A DNA stretch of 64,000 nucleotides from an uncultured Clostridia bacterium (GCA_947631765.1 CANRMP010000005.1:62001-126000), one strand, 5' to 3'. Counted from the stretch's first letter, positions 52,237 through 62,071 are shown. Made by a program: numbers and translations. Notes: generated from the sequence alone by a model not told the origin.

Positions 52237-53511
52237 TTACTTTTCGGGTGTGACTTCCTTTAACGTATATGAAATTGTATCGGAATTATAAATTCCCTCG
52301 AAAACTGCGGTTTTTTCGGTATAATTTATTATTCCGTCCCGGCACCAGACGGCTTCGAGCTCTTCTCCTGCTCTTAGCAGCTCGGGGGAGAAGCTTTCCC
52401 CGACGAAGGCGGGGAGCATTTTAAAGAGCAAGTCAGCGCATCCGAGCGTTTTTGAATAGCATGTGAGATTCGAGCCTGCCGCCTTACAGAGTCCGTCCTT
52501 TTCGTCAAGGTACGGGAACCGAAGCTCGCCGTCCTCCCTTTCGTAATAATAGGCGTCGTCCGCCTCTCCGAGCGAGAAGGTGTGAAGGGACACTGCGCTC
52601 ATTGGTCCCTGATATTGCAGAACCGCCGGGCAGAGCGCCTTTTTTTCGACTCTGTCAAACAGGTTGAGCGAATAGGTGATATTTCTTTTATCAAGGTTGC
52701 GGCAGTATCCGTCGCAGCTGGAAATTGCTCCTTTTGTAAAGCCCTCTTCTTGCATTATCTTTGCGAAATAGTCGACAATAAAGGCGTTTTTCATCCACTG
52801 GAAATCGATGAATTTAAATCCGTCCTCGTCCTTTTCTTTAGCGTAGTCAAGGTAGTCCTGTGCAACCTTGAGCCTTACCTGATTGTCCCCTAAAAATTCA
52901 ATCTCTATTTTTTCCTCGTTCCCCGCATATTCGAGAATTTCGCGGAAGGTTTCCTCAACCTCGGGGCTTACGAAGGGGTCGCAATATATTGTTTCCTCGT
53001 CGGATCTGCAAAAAAACAGGGTTCGATAATAGCTGTAAATCGGCGCAAGGTAGAGGCTTCTCCCGCCTTCCCGCGTGATTTTGCTTAGAGCCTCATAGAG
53101 CACAGGGTCGACGGTTGTCACCTCATTCGGGTGGCGATTCAGGTATGCGACGTTTATCACTCCCTGAAAGGTTTCCCTTTCATGAAACAGCCGATACGCC
53201 TTCACCGCGGCATTTTCATAAAGCGCCGCAACCTTTCGGTACTCTTCCTTTCCCGAGAGCTCTCCCTCTCCGAACTGATATAGGAAGGTGAACTCGTCAC
53301 TGCAATTTTCTGTTGTCTTCGGGTCAAGCTCCACTCTCTGCCATCCCGACTTATCCGACGACATGTGCGTACATGCATATGCTATAGCTGATATTGCTAT
53401 TATGAGAAATACCGCAAACAGCACCACTCGCAATACAAAATGCTTTTGCTCGACCTCTATAGTTTCCACCGGCGTTATGTGGGGGCCGGAACCCCTTGAC
53501 TTTTTACTCAT
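52237..53511 (-). CDS. Membrane-anchored protein, possibly divergent ApbE-like
   Basis: Starting at ATG 53511 (MSKKSRGSG) the protein has 424 residues; the binding site is weak. A single membrane anchor lies at about 25-48 (VLRVVLFAVFLIIAISAIAYAC). The outer part shows segments in the order of FAD:protein FMN transferase: VDPVLYEALSKITREGG with a following LAPIYSYY, TKGAISSCDGYCRNL where ApbE has its NA-x-INxGG stretch, and LTCYSKTLGCADLLFKML where ApbE has the metal-binding ADAL segment. Key glycines are changed, so flavinylation activity is doubtful. The assignment is an inference. Confidence 0.5.
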   Translation of the reverse strand: MSKKSRGSGPHITPVETIEVEQKHFVLRVVLFAVFLIIAISAIAYACTHMSSDKSGWQRVELDPKTTENCSDEFTFLYQFGEGELSGKEEYRKVAALYENAAVKAYRLFHERETFQGVINVAYLNRHPNEVTTVDPVLYEALSKITREGGRSLYLAPIYSYYRTLFFCRSDEETIYCDPFVSPEVEETFREILEYAGNEEKIEIEFLGDNQVRLKVAQDYLDYAKEKDEDGFKFIDFQWMKNAFIVDYFAKIMQEEGFTKGAISSCDGYCRNLDKRNITYSLNLFDRVEKKALCPAVLQYQGPMSAVSLHTFSLGEADDAYYYEREDGELRFPYLDEKDGLCKAAGSNLTCYSKTLGCADLLFKMLPAFVGESFSPELLRAGEELEAVWCRDGIINYTEKTAVFEGIYNSDTISYTLKEVTPEK

Positions 53512-53569
53512 ATCACTCGAAAAGGGGATGTGCCAAAGGACAACCCCAAAAATTTTTATGTTTTTTTTG

Positions 53570-53616
53570 AAGCTCCGCCTTAGAAAAACCATGTTTTTAC
53601 AAGCCGGAGCTTTTTT
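53570..53616 (+). terminator. Hairpin with T-run near the start of the ApbE-like gene
   Basis: AAGCTCCG (53570-53577) pairs with CGGAGCTT (53605-53612), with an inner AAAAAC/GTTTTT pairing, followed by T's on the plus strand only. Purpose unclear, as no plus-strand gene ends here. Confidence 0.45.
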
Positions 53617-53760
53617 GGATGTGCGGCGCGGTTTGATGTCCGAAAGAAAAGAGCGCGCCCTTGCGCTTGGCTTTTGGGTATGTAAAAACGGCGAAAACCC
53701 CGAAAACTACGGTGCGCAAAATGAGCGCAAAGAACCGTGGCGACGGGGATTTTCAGCATT

Positions 53761-53806
53761 AAAATGCCGCCGGCGGAGGTTTTTTGTCCGCTCACGCGCG
53801 GCGGCA
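53761..53806 (-). terminator. Terminator of opp operon
   Basis: Minus strand: TGCCGCC (53800-53806) pairs with GGCGGCA (53765-53771), then TTTT. It begins 5 nt after the oppF stop. Confidence 0.65.
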
Positions 53807-53810
53807 GATT

Positions 53811-55136
53811 TTACAGCAGAGAAAGCAACAGCAAAATCAGGAATATCCCGACAATTGCTCCGAGGGTACAAAGACCGGCAACAGCCCCCTTGAAGCAGGC
53901 TTTCGCGTTCCTTTTATGCCTGAATTTTTTGAAAATCAGTCCCGCGATGATTCCGAGCGGCGCCAAGAAAAACGAGGCGACGGAATACCACACGCTTCCC
54001 GTGTCGTGAAGCGGGATTTGCTCGAGCTCCTCGACCCGTACTGCCGTGGGCTCCTCTTTTCTCTCCTCGGCGTCGTACCTTGCCTTTTCCTCAGGTGTGA
54101 GAATCGTTACCGATTTCATCGGCTGATTGCTTTCACGTATTGCCTTATACTTTTCGATTTCCTCTTTGCTTCCGTAGACAAAATGGTTATGCCCGATATC
54201 GCAAAGCTCCGGCTCCTCCTTACTGTAGTCGTGCACCGACGGGTCGTAGGTAAAGAGCACCTTGTTCTTTTCAAGCTGCGGGTCAGGAATAGGAATAGCG
54301 GAAATCAGAGAGCGGGTATACGGGTGGAGAGGATAGTCAAACAGCTCCTCGGCATCTGCGACCTCGACGATATTTCCCTTATAGATAACTCCTATTCTGT
54401 CCGAAATAAAGCGGACAATCGACAAGTCGTGGGCAATAAAGAGGTAGGTGACTCCCCTTTCCCTTTGGAACTTATTGAGCAGATTAAGCACCTGTGCGCG
54501 AATCGATACGTCGAGCGCCGAAATAGGCTCGTCGGCAACGACAAGCTCCGGCTCCATGACCATGGCTCTTGCAAGTCCGATTCTCTGTCTCTGTCCTCCC
54601 GAGAACTCGTGCGGATATCTTGTCAGGTGCTCCGGCAGGAGTCCGACCTCCTCGATTATCTTTTCGACCTTCTTTACGCGGTCTGCCTCATTTTTAAAGA
54701 GGTGGAAGTTGTAAAGTCCTTCCGAAATGATATAATCGACAGTGGCTCTCTCATTGAGCGATGCGGCGGGGTCCTGGAAGACCATTTGAATATTTCTTAT
54801 GACCTCACGGTCAAGGGAATGCGGAATTTTTCCGGTGATTCTCACGCCTTTATAGAGAATTTCTCCGTTTGCACAGGGATTTACGCGTATGACTGCGCGC
54901 CCTATGGTGGTTTTTCCCGATCCGGATTCCCCGACAAGCGAGAAGGTTTCTCCCTTATAGATATCAAAGGAGGCGTTTTTTACCGCTCTGACTGCATTCT
55001 CTCCCTTTCCGAAGGTGATGTCGACGTTCTTTAAGGAGAGCAGGACTTCCTTCCCTTCGGCGTTGACCTGTCCGTGCTCCGGCAGGTGGGATGCGGTTGC
55101 CGACAGCGGCGTTTTGTTCTTTTTTTCTTTACTCAC
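53811..55136 (-). CDS. oppF: Oligopeptide ABC transporter ATPase OppF with membrane tail
   Basis: I start at GTG 55136, overlapping the oppD stop (GTGAGTAA) and preceded by AAGGAGG inside oppD; this gives 441 residues. ATPase motifs: Walker [10 protein letters not shown] (69-77), Q-loop FQDP (120-123), signature FSGGQRQR (178-185), Walker B VVADEP (199-204). The usual OppF end ([16 protein letters not shown]) is at 271-286. About 155 more residues follow, with two hydrophobic helices (383-403 and 415-440), which is unusual for a soluble ABC subunit. It energises peptide import with OppD. Confidence 0.93.
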   Translation of the reverse strand: MSKEKKNKTPLSATASHLPEHGQVNAEGKEVLLSLKNVDITFGKGENAVRAVKNASFDIYKGETFSLVGESGSGKTTIGRAVIRVNPCANGEILYKGVRITGKIPHSLDREVIRNIQMVFQDPAASLNERATVDYIISEGLYNFHLFKNEADRVKKVEKIIEEVGLLPEHLTRYPHEFSGGQRQRIGLARAMVMEPELVVADEPISALDVSIRAQVLNLLNKFQRERGVTYLFIAHDLSIVRFISDRIGVIYKGNIVEVADAEELFDYPLHPYTRSLISAIPIPDPQLEKNKVLFTYDPSVHDYSKEEPELCDIGHNHFVYGSKEEIEKYKAIRESNQPMKSVTILTPEEKARYDAEERKEEPTAVRVEELEQIPLHDTGSVWYSVASFFLAPLGIIAGLIFKKFRHKRNAKACFKGAVAGLCTLGAIVGIFLILLLLSLL

Positions 55137-56913
55137 AGCCTTCCCCTCCTTGAATGTTGAACGCATGAATCAGTTTTTCATGGATGTTGCGAATAATTTC
55201 CGGTCTCTCGACCTTCGGGGAGCGCGGGTCAAGGAGCCAGGTTTTCGCGTAGTGGGTATCGCTTACCCGAAACATCGGGGGCTCCTTCAAGGTGTCGATT
55301 TTCATGCAATAAGGATTACGGGGTGCGAACGGGTCCCCGATAATCTTATTATAGAGAGACGGCGGCGTTCCCGAAATGGAATAGAGCTTGGTATTTCTCT
55401 CTGCAAGCTGGGGCAGTGAGGAAAGGAGCGCCCAGGTATACGGGTGCCTTGAATCGTAGAATACGTCCTCGACGGTTCCGAGCTCAACTATTTGTCCCGC
55501 ATAGAGGACGGCGACTCGGTCTGCGATATTGGCGACGACTCCGAGGTCGTGGGTGATAAATACTATGGTATATCCGAAATCCTTCTGCAAATCCTTGATG
55601 AGCTTCAAAATCTGCGCCTGAATCGTGACGTCAAGCGCCGTTGTAGGCTCGTCGCAAATCAGGATCTTCGGCTGGCAGGAGAGTGCTATGGCAATAACGA
55701 TTCTCTGACGCATTCCTCCGGAATACTGGAAGGGATAGTCGTCAAAACGCACCTCGGCGTTGGGGATTCCGACCTTCCGCATAAGCTCAAGCGCGCGGGC
55801 GCGTGCCTCTGATTCCGAGCAGTTCTGATGCTTCAAAATTATTGAGGTGATCTGCTTCCCTATCGTCAAAATCGGGTTTAGAGAGGTCATGGGGTCTTGG
55901 AAGACGGTGGCGATTTTTGTTCCTCTTATCTGCATCCAGTCCTTGGAATACTTGATTTTTGCAAGGTTGAGAATGCAGGTTCCGTGCAGCACGGTGTCTG
56001 TTTCGTCAAGGTATTTGACCCTGAAAACGACGGTGTCGAAAACTTCGTTTCTCTTATTCTCGTTGTCAAGGTCGACCCCCATTTTCATGGCGTCCCGCAA
56101 AGCGTTTTCAAGCTTGTGAATAAATTTAAGACGCTTTCTCAGTCCGTATCGCCCTATTGAGAGATATACTTCCTTTGCAAGAACAGTATTTCTCTCCTTT
56201 TTCCCCTCGTCGGGCGCATCTGCGATTTCATTTTTGTAGCGTTCTAAAAGTGCTCCATGTTTTGCGGCGTACTCTTTGAGATATTCCTTGTCGGCAGACG
56301 CCGCTTTTTTGTGAGAAGCGGCGGTCGCCTTTTTCTCTTTGTCAAGGGCTTTAATCTGCTTGTCAAGCTCGTCGATTTGCGCCGACAGCTCCTTGAGCCT
56401 CGTTTTTTCGCGCGAGGGGTCTGCTGTCTGACGGGTATTGTAAGCTTCGGTACGACGGTAGAGCAGGTCGTCCCTCTTGGTCTCGAACTCCTTTGTTTCC
56501 TCATCGCTGAGCGAGAATTTTCTCTTTTTCTCGGCTTCAAGCTCGGTAATCTCACGCCATGTGGCGGCGCCCGGCTCAAGTCTTGCGTCGCGGTTGATTC
56601 TCTTTTCTATCGAGCGAAGGAGAAAACGGTCAAGGGCGCGGAGCGTGACCTTGGTATCTGCCAGCTCATCGTCGCTAAAGATTATTTTTCCCCCGTCGAT
56701 GCTTCCGTTTTCTTCAAGCATTCCGGCAAAGGTTTTTGTAAAGACGCTCTTTCCGGATCCCGATTCTCCGACTATTGCAATAGATTCGTTTTCGTAAATG
56801 TCAAGCGAAATTCCGCGTATTGCGGTCAGTTTTCTTCCACGGACGCTGAACCGAACGACAAGATCCTTGACTGATAGCAATACCTTGCGGTTTTCTTTCT
56901 TTTCGTTATCCAT
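55129..56913 (-). CDS. oppD: Oligopeptide ABC transporter ATPase OppD with large internal insertion
   Basis: The 594-residue protein has a normal start ([14 protein letters not shown]), Walker A GESGSGKS (49-56), Q-loop [10 protein letters not shown] (338-347), signature YSGGMRQR (397-404), Walker B ILICDEPT (417-424) and an OppD C-terminus with NPYC and HPYTWALL. Between about 95 and 325, where relatives need only about 60 residues, it carries about 225 extra charged, mostly helical residues ([18 protein letters not shown], coiled-coil-like). All catalytic motifs remain. AGGAGG precedes the ATG; it overlaps oppF. Confidence 0.94.
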   Translation of the reverse strand: MDNEKKENRKVLLSVKDLVVRFSVRGRKLTAIRGISLDIYENESIAIVGESGSGKSVFTKTFAGMLEENGSIDGGKIIFSDDELADTKVTLRALDRFLLRSIEKRINRDARLEPGAATWREITELEAEKKRKFSLSDEETKEFETKRDDLLYRRTEAYNTRQTADPSREKTRLKELSAQIDELDKQIKALDKEKKATAASHKKAASADKEYLKEYAAKHGALLERYKNEIADAPDEGKKERNTVLAKEVYLSIGRYGLRKRLKFIHKLENALRDAMKMGVDLDNENKRNEVFDTVVFRVKYLDETDTVLHGTCILNLAKIKYSKDWMQIRGTKIATVFQDPMTSLNPILTIGKQITSIILKHQNCSESEARARALELMRKVGIPNAEVRFDDYPFQYSGGMRQRIVIAIALSCQPKILICDEPTTALDVTIQAQILKLIKDLQKDFGYTIVFITHDLGVVANIADRVAVLYAGQIVELGTVEDVFYDSRHPYTWALLSSLPQLAERNTKLYSISGTPPSLYNKIIGDPFAPRNPYCMKIDTLKEPPMFRVSDTHYAKTWLLDPRSPKVERPEIIRNIHEKLIHAFNIQGGEGCE

Positions 56914-56922
56914 GGCGGCCTC

Positions 56923-57918
56923 CTATCGGTGTGTTCTCGGGTCGGACGCGTCTCCGAGATTCTGTCCGACGACGTAGAGCACGACTGTGATAATTGCGGC
57001 AATGGCGGTCGGGCTCCAGAATTCAAATGCCCATGCGTGAACGGCAAGGTTGTTGCTCGCCTGTGAAATCATACGTCCGAGCGTGACGTCCTCTTGCAGT
57101 CCTATGCCCAAATAGGTAAAGAATACCTCGTACGAGATATAGGAGGGCAGCTCGGTTGCAAGAAGTGTGACAATAACTGAGGTCATGAAGGGGAGAATAT
57201 TGCGCATCGCTATGCGGAAGGTTGAGGTGCCAAGGCACCTTGAGGCGAGATTATACTCTCTGTCACGAATGATAATGACCTGCGTTCGTATGAAGTAGGC
57301 GATACCTATCCACCCAGTAATAGTCATAGCAAAGACCAGAGTCCAGAATGAACCGGTAAAGACCATGACCATAACCGAAATGACGAGAATATAGGGAACG
57401 TTTCCTATAATGTTGTTGACCTCGGTCATGATAATATCGACCTTCTTGGAAAAGCCCCAAATAGCGCCTATAATAACTCCTATTGTCATATTGATAGCGG
57501 CACAAATCAGCGCAAGGGAAATGGAAATTCTCGCTCCGTTCCAAACGGCGTCAAAGGTGGACTGTCCCTGCGCTCCCGTTCCGAGAAGCCATTTGAGCTT
57601 AAATCCGAGAGTCTCAACGGCAAGCTTTGGATTAAGGTGCGCGGTCGACTGCAAATTAGAGAGGTTCTCGAAAGCGTCGTATGGGAAAATCATCGGGTAG
57701 ATGTAGGCAAAGAGCACCACAACGGCGAGCAATGCAAGTATAACGATGTTGATTTTCTTTCTGAAAAAGACGCGGAAGACCGACTTCCAATAGGAATAGC
57801 GGGGAGCCGTGATTTTTTCCGCCTCCGCCTCGGAGTTGTCGCAGTGGGAGAAGAGCTCCTCCACGCTCATTCCGAGATCGGACAGGTCGGCAAGCTCTGT
57901 CTGATAATTCTGTTCCAT
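56923..57918 (-). CDS. oppC: Oligopeptide ABC transporter permease OppC
   Basis: The 331-residue inner-membrane permease has an N-terminal cytosolic stretch, a first helix (KINIVILALLAVVVLFAYIYP) and the DppC-type core. The ATPase-contact EAA loop is near ASRCLGTSTFRIAMRNILPFMTSVIVTLLATELPSYISYEVFFTYLGIGL. The extracytoplasmic loop contains LLGTGAQGQSTFDAVWNGARISI, which resembles the family's GTDxxGRD motif. Length is close to normal. It starts 4 nt after oppB. Confidence 0.94.
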   Translation of the reverse strand: MEQNYQTELADLSDLGMSVEELFSHCDNSEAEAEKITAPRYSYWKSVFRVFFRKKINIVILALLAVVVLFAYIYPMIFPYDAFENLSNLQSTAHLNPKLAVETLGFKLKWLLGTGAQGQSTFDAVWNGARISISLALICAAINMTIGVIIGAIWGFSKKVDIIMTEVNNIIGNVPYILVISVMVMVFTGSFWTLVFAMTITGWIGIAYFIRTQVIIIRDREYNLASRCLGTSTFRIAMRNILPFMTSVIVTLLATELPSYISYEVFFTYLGIGLQEDVTLGRMISQASNNLAVHAWAFEFWSPTAIAAIITVVLYVVGQNLGDASDPRTHR

Positions 57919-57922
57919 GTTC

Positions 57923-59494
57923 TTACCTCGCTTTCTCCGTAAAGGAAATTCTCGGGTCGACGGCCGCCATCAGGATATCTCCCAAAATCAGCGACAAAAT
58001 CGACAGCACCGCATAGAATAGGGTGAGTCCGACGACGACTCCGTTGTCGTAGCTCTGAATTGCCTCGGTAAGGAGCAGACCTGCGCCGGGGACGGTATAA
58101 AGCCGCTCTGTAATAATGGCTCCGACAAGGGCTCCGAGGATGCTTCCCGGGATTCCGTGGACTATGGGAATGATGGCGTTTTTGAGAATGTGCTTTGTAA
58201 AGATTTCATACTCTGACAGACCTCCCGAGCGGGCGAACTTGACGTAATCCGCGTTCTCCTGGTCTATCATATAGCGCCTTATCCATTTCATCAGCGATGC
58301 GATGGAGGGCAGTGCCAGCGAGACGATAGGCAGGACGTACATCAGCAAATTCGGCATATCCGCCGTGAAGGTTTTGGGCAGTCCCAGCGAGCCTCCTATT
58401 TCCCTGAAGAAGAAAATATATGCAAGCGAGGGGACCGCAATTATAAATATAACGTAAACCGTACCGAGTCCGTCGATGAAGGTGTTCTTCTTTCTTGCCA
58501 TTAAGATTCCGAGCGGCACGCCGAGCAGATAAGCGGCAATGACCGAAATGATTCCTATGACAAAGGAGAACCCGGTGCGGGACATATTCGTTTTGAAATA
58601 ACTGACGTTGGTATAATCGTCATCAAAGCGCGCGGCGTTAATTGCCGTCGCGTCTTTTGAGTCCTTCACATAGGTTGCGGTGTGAAGGTTTCTCGGGCTT
58701 TCCTCTGTAAGCCCCGTCGCAAAGGTGACGGTTTTTTCGAGGTTCGGGTCCTGTCCCGCAAACATGGTATCGGTTATGGCGATGCCCTTGTTCACCGAAT
58801 AGGAGGTTCCGATATTGAACTTTAAGAGGTTCTGATGGATATAGGGAAAGCGGTCGTCAAAATAAAGCAGATAGCGATGCTCCGTTCCGTTTCCCATTAC
58901 TGCCGGGGCAAAAACCTTATTCCCCCCCCTATTGTATATGGGGTCAAAGAAGGTAAAGGTAATACCGGTGTCGGGCAGCTTTTCCCCGGTCGTTCTTTCC
59001 ACGTAATGAATATTGTCAATTTTAAAAACACCGGCAAAATAATTTATAAGCCGGGTATAAATCGGAATATCACGGGAGGCAAAGAGAATAGTCGCCTGCC
59101 CCGACGCAGTTTTGTCGCGGCGAATGACCTCATAGCCTCTCGATTCGTAGGTTTCGGTAAATTTTTTAACGTAAGTCGCGGTAACGGATGAATCGTCGCT
59201 GACTGTGGCTCCAAGCTGGGCAGCCTCGTCCCGCGTCTCCTTGGTGATTTCTCCCTCGTCAATGAGGGCATTTAGATATTCGCCGTAGCTTACATAATCA
59301 AGATAGCCGTATCTCTCCCATTGCTCGTACGTGTAGGTCACTTTCTGGTTCTCCTGCAGCTTTCGGTACTGCATGTCCGTCCGGAAAATGAGATCACGTT
59401 TCATGAGGGAGAAAATCAGTATCATGACAATGGTAACGACGATGACGACCGAAATCAGGCCGTGAAGAAGTCGTTTCAAAAGATATTTTACCAT
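57923..59494 (-). CDS. oppB: Oligopeptide ABC transporter permease OppB with enlarged outer loop
   Basis: The 523-residue permease begins with the usual KYLLKRLLHGLISVVIVVTIVMILIFSLM helix. Relatives (about 310 residues) have a loop of about 70 residues before helix 2; here nearly 280 lie between helix 1 and the second (FSFVIGIISVIAAYLLGVPLGILMARKK). The added extracytoplasmic part includes YVERTTGEKLPDTGITFTFFDP and other unrecognised sequence. The core and EAA loop (YVKFARSGGLSEYEIFTKHILKNAIIPIVHGIP) are intact. First permease of the operon after an attenuator-like hairpin. Confidence 0.92.
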   Translation of the reverse strand: MVKYLLKRLLHGLISVVIVVTIVMILIFSLMKRDLIFRTDMQYRKLQENQKVTYTYEQWERYGYLDYVSYGEYLNALIDEGEITKETRDEAAQLGATVSDDSSVTATYVKKFTETYESRGYEVIRRDKTASGQATILFASRDIPIYTRLINYFAGVFKIDNIHYVERTTGEKLPDTGITFTFFDPIYNRGGNKVFAPAVMGNGTEHRYLLYFDDRFPYIHQNLLKFNIGTSYSVNKGIAITDTMFAGQDPNLEKTVTFATGLTEESPRNLHTATYVKDSKDATAINAARFDDDYTNVSYFKTNMSRTGFSFVIGIISVIAAYLLGVPLGILMARKKNTFIDGLGTVYVIFIIAVPSLAYIFFFREIGGSLGLPKTFTADMPNLLMYVLPIVSLALPSIASLMKWIRRYMIDQENADYVKFARSGGLSEYEIFTKHILKNAIIPIVHGIPGSILGALVGAIITERLYTVPGAGLLLTEAIQSYDNGVVVGLTLFYAVLSILSLILGDILMAAVDPRISFTEKAR

Positions 59495-59597
59495 TTCATA
59501 CCACCATATTTAAGCACAGAGGAGGAAGAAGGCGAGCGCCGTTCTTCCTCCCTGATTGGATTATAAATCCGTCAAAACTGAATTTTGGCAGGACGTC

Positions 59598-59614
59598 CCC
59601 GTCTCAGGGACGGG
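59598..59614 (-). terminator. Intra-operon hairpin between oppA and oppB
   Basis: Minus strand: CCCGTC pairs with GACGGG (59609-59614 with 59598-59603), with an overlapping GTCCC/GGGAC alternative. No clear T-run, so it is more likely an mRNA-stability or partial-attenuation element that keeps binding-protein levels high. Confidence 0.45.
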
Positions 59615-59654
59615 TTAGATTTTCAAGGGCCTAAAACCTTTTTTCCTCAGAAAA

Positions 59655-61784
59655 TCAGTTTCCGATATCGAGACCGTAGCAGACCTTCATGTAGCCGTAA
59701 GGCATCATGGTGTCAAGGTATGTTGACGGGTCACCGTAGTCAGGTCCCCAACCGGAGTTCAGCTGGAGGTCATAGTTGGCCTCAGTAGGACTGGTATAAT
59801 CGTATGTCGCGTATGTCAGGTCATCCTGAGATGCTTCAACGAGGTTGATGCGAATACGTCCGCCGGTCGCTTTTTCAATGGAGCTCTTGAGGATCTGAGC
59901 CTGTGAAGAAGAAACCGCACCGTCGTTTGTGTACGGGAAGTCGATGGTAACCGGCAGAGTGTCGGTTATTGTCAGTCCTTCCTTGGTGAGCTCTTCGACT
60001 GCCTTATCCATGTACTCCTTAGCCTTTTCGGGATTGTACCATCCGTCGTAGCCGGCAGAGCTTCCGAGACCGCCGTCTGCCTTAGGATCGTATGCTGTGA
60101 TCGGGGATCCGTCAGCGTCGATCTGAGCCTGGACAATCACGCCGAAATCGGTGCCCTTCTTGAAGGTCTTGTCGGTTCCGTTGATGGAAATTGTAACATC
60201 CTCGGGCATGGTAACAAAGTTACCGGGTGTATAGGTGTTAACCATAGAAACGTATTTGAGCTCCTCGCCGACAGCTGCCTGCATGTAGCTTGCGCGGTCG
60301 AATGCGAAGATAAGAGCCAGACGGAAGTTGGTGTTGAGCATAGCCCACTGGGTCTTGTTCTTCATTCCTTCTGTCTTGGTGGAAACAACCTTAGTAGAAT
60401 CGTTGTAGTTCGCAAATGAACGACGATGGAGGTTAAGGAAGCCCGGGAAGGTGGTAGCGTTTGTGCTGGACACATACGCGTATGTATCAAACTTGTTTTC
60501 TTCCTTTGCCTTAGCAACAGCTGCCGAGTTGAGTCCGGCGCCGTCGGTGAGACCCTGCGAGAAGAGGTCGTAGGACGCGGTAGCGTTCGACTGAGTGTCA
60601 ACCCATCTCATATTGATGGTATTGACTGTAGTGGAATCCTTATCCCAGTAGCTTTCGTTTTTCTTGAAGGTGATAATGTTCTTTGCAGTGCAGGTCTCGA
60701 TGATATAGGGTCCGCAGTAAGCGATGTTGTCCTTATCGCTTCCGTATGTACCGGAGGTAGGCTCCGAGCCGCCGAGCACGCCGCCCTTGGACTCAAAGTA
60801 ACCCTTGTTCAGAGGAGCGAAGGGAGAGTAAGCGATCATCGTTTCAAAATACGGGATCACCTCTGCAAGTGTGTAAACGACCGTGTAGTCGTCGGTGGCT
60901 TTAACTCCGACCTTTGAGAAGTCCTGGTCTCCGCCGAGATAGCCGTCAACACCGGCGATAACGCCGTTAACTAACTGTTCAAGTCCGCCCTTCATATCGA
61001 GCATATGCTGGAATCCGGTAACGAAGTCCTCTGCCTTGAGTTCTCCGATTTCCGCTCCTGTGGAGTCCACCCACTTCACGCCCTTGCGAAGAGTGAAGGT
61101 GTATGTGAGTCCGTCGTCCGAAACTTCCATCTTTTCGGCAAGCGCCGGCTGGAGGAGGTTGTCTCCGTTGTACTCCATCAGTCCGTCATAGGTCTGAACG
61201 AGGACGTCGGAGTCGACCGCCTTGGAGGTGGAGAGAACGTCAAAAGTTCCGGGGTCGGTTGTGTATGCGAGGGAATAGCTGTCCTGAAGCTTGTAGCCCT
61301 TGCTTTCAAGGAGCGCTTTCGCCTTCTCGGGGTAGGTTCCGGTGCCCTTGTTCGCCGCGTAGAGCGCTTTCAGTTCGTCCCGGTCTGCCGGCTTGATCGG
61401 GTCGGTGCAGACGAGGATCTTGTGGTAACGGGAGCTGTCAGAGCCCCATGAAACGGATGCGACGGTGTAAGGCACCACCTTTGAAATCGCATAGTTTCCA
61501 CCCTGTGCCTGAAGCGGAACAAGCACGCCCGCCTCAAGAAGTTTGGCTTCCGCAACTGCCATCAGAGCATAACGCTCCGAGATGGTCTTGGCCTGAAGGG
61601 CCTTCTGGTATGCCGCGTTGAATTCTGAGAACACTTGGTCCCATATTTCCTGGTCGGTTCCGAGTGTCGGTGCGGCTACTTCTTCATCGTACACCGGGTC
61701 GTTTTTCTTTTTGCATCCGGCAAATACTACAACTATCATTGCCGCTACAAGTAACAGACTCAGTGCCTTTGTCATTTTCTTCAT
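59655..61784 (-). CDS. oppA: Oligopeptide-binding lipoprotein OppA
   Basis: The 709-residue solute-binding protein (SBP family 5) has a lipoprotein signal (IVVVFAGC). SBP_5 landmarks are LAEKMEVSDDGLTYTFTLRKGVKWVDS, EDFVTGFQHMLD, YCGPYIIE, RLALIFAFDRASYM and a C-terminal GWGPDYGDPSTYLDTM. Before the usual fold comes an N-terminal helical region (about 45-125) with EFNAAYQKALQAKTISERYALMAVAEAKLLEAGVLVP, a pattern normally near the protein's C-terminus. It captures peptides outside the membrane and delivers them to OppBC. AAGGAGG precedes the ATG. Confidence 0.94.
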   Translation of the reverse strand: MKKMTKALSLLLVAAMIVVVFAGCKKKNDPVYDEEVAAPTLGTDQEIWDQVFSEFNAAYQKALQAKTISERYALMAVAEAKLLEAGVLVPLQAQGGNYAISKVVPYTVASVSWGSDSSRYHKILVCTDPIKPADRDELKALYAANKGTGTYPEKAKALLESKGYKLQDSYSLAYTTDPGTFDVLSTSKAVDSDVLVQTYDGLMEYNGDNLLQPALAEKMEVSDDGLTYTFTLRKGVKWVDSTGAEIGELKAEDFVTGFQHMLDMKGGLEQLVNGVIAGVDGYLGGDQDFSKVGVKATDDYTVVYTLAEVIPYFETMIAYSPFAPLNKGYFESKGGVLGGSEPTSGTYGSDKDNIAYCGPYIIETCTAKNIITFKKNESYWDKDSTTVNTINMRWVDTQSNATASYDLFSQGLTDGAGLNSAAVAKAKEENKFDTYAYVSSTNATTFPGFLNLHRRSFANYNDSTKVVSTKTEGMKNKTQWAMLNTNFRLALIFAFDRASYMQAAVGEELKYVSMVNTYTPGNFVTMPEDVTISINGTDKTFKKGTDFGVIVQAQIDADGSPITAYDPKADGGLGSSAGYDGWYNPEKAKEYMDKAVEELTKEGLTITDTLPVTIDFPYTNDGAVSSSQAQILKSSIEKATGGRIRINLVEASQDDLTYATYDYTSPTEANYDLQLNSGWGPDYGDPSTYLDTMMPYGYMKVCYGLDIGN

Positions 61785-62071
61785 GAAAAATGACCTCCTT
61801 TTTTTATTAGGTACTTGATAAAAACAAAACAGAGCAGGGCTCCTGCCTTCTTTGCATAGAAAAAATGCAAAAAGGAGTCGACCTCACAGCTTTCCCGCGT
61901 CTTGCCGCCTCCCGACTTTTCCCTGTCCTGCGCGCTCCTCCCCTTCAAGAACCAACCACGGGTTCTTCTCCTTGATGCGGGGAAAACACCGTTTGATATT
62001 TGGTCAAATCAGAGACATTGCACGCCGCGCGTTCTGCGCTATTTGGTTTTTTCAACTGCCGATTTGCGTTT
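61785..62071 (-). promoter_or_regulatory. Long structured leader of opp operon
   Basis: About 280 nt separate the promoter from oppA. On the minus strand there is AAGAACC-N7-GGTTCTT, a purine-rich GC-rich stretch (GGGGAGGAGCG ... GTCGGGAGGCGGC), TTTGCAT-N6-ATGCAAA (near 61850-61870) and GCAGG-AGC-CCTGC. I recognise no known riboswitch or T-box sequence. Confidence 0.5.

Noticed and set aside
53580-53795. 71-residue minus-strand ORF downstream of oppF
   Set aside because: It overlaps the opp terminator and another hairpin and has no binding site.
53784-55034. 416-residue plus-strand ORF
   Set aside because: It lies antisense to oppF, whose motifs are complete; the plus-strand translation has no recognisable domain.
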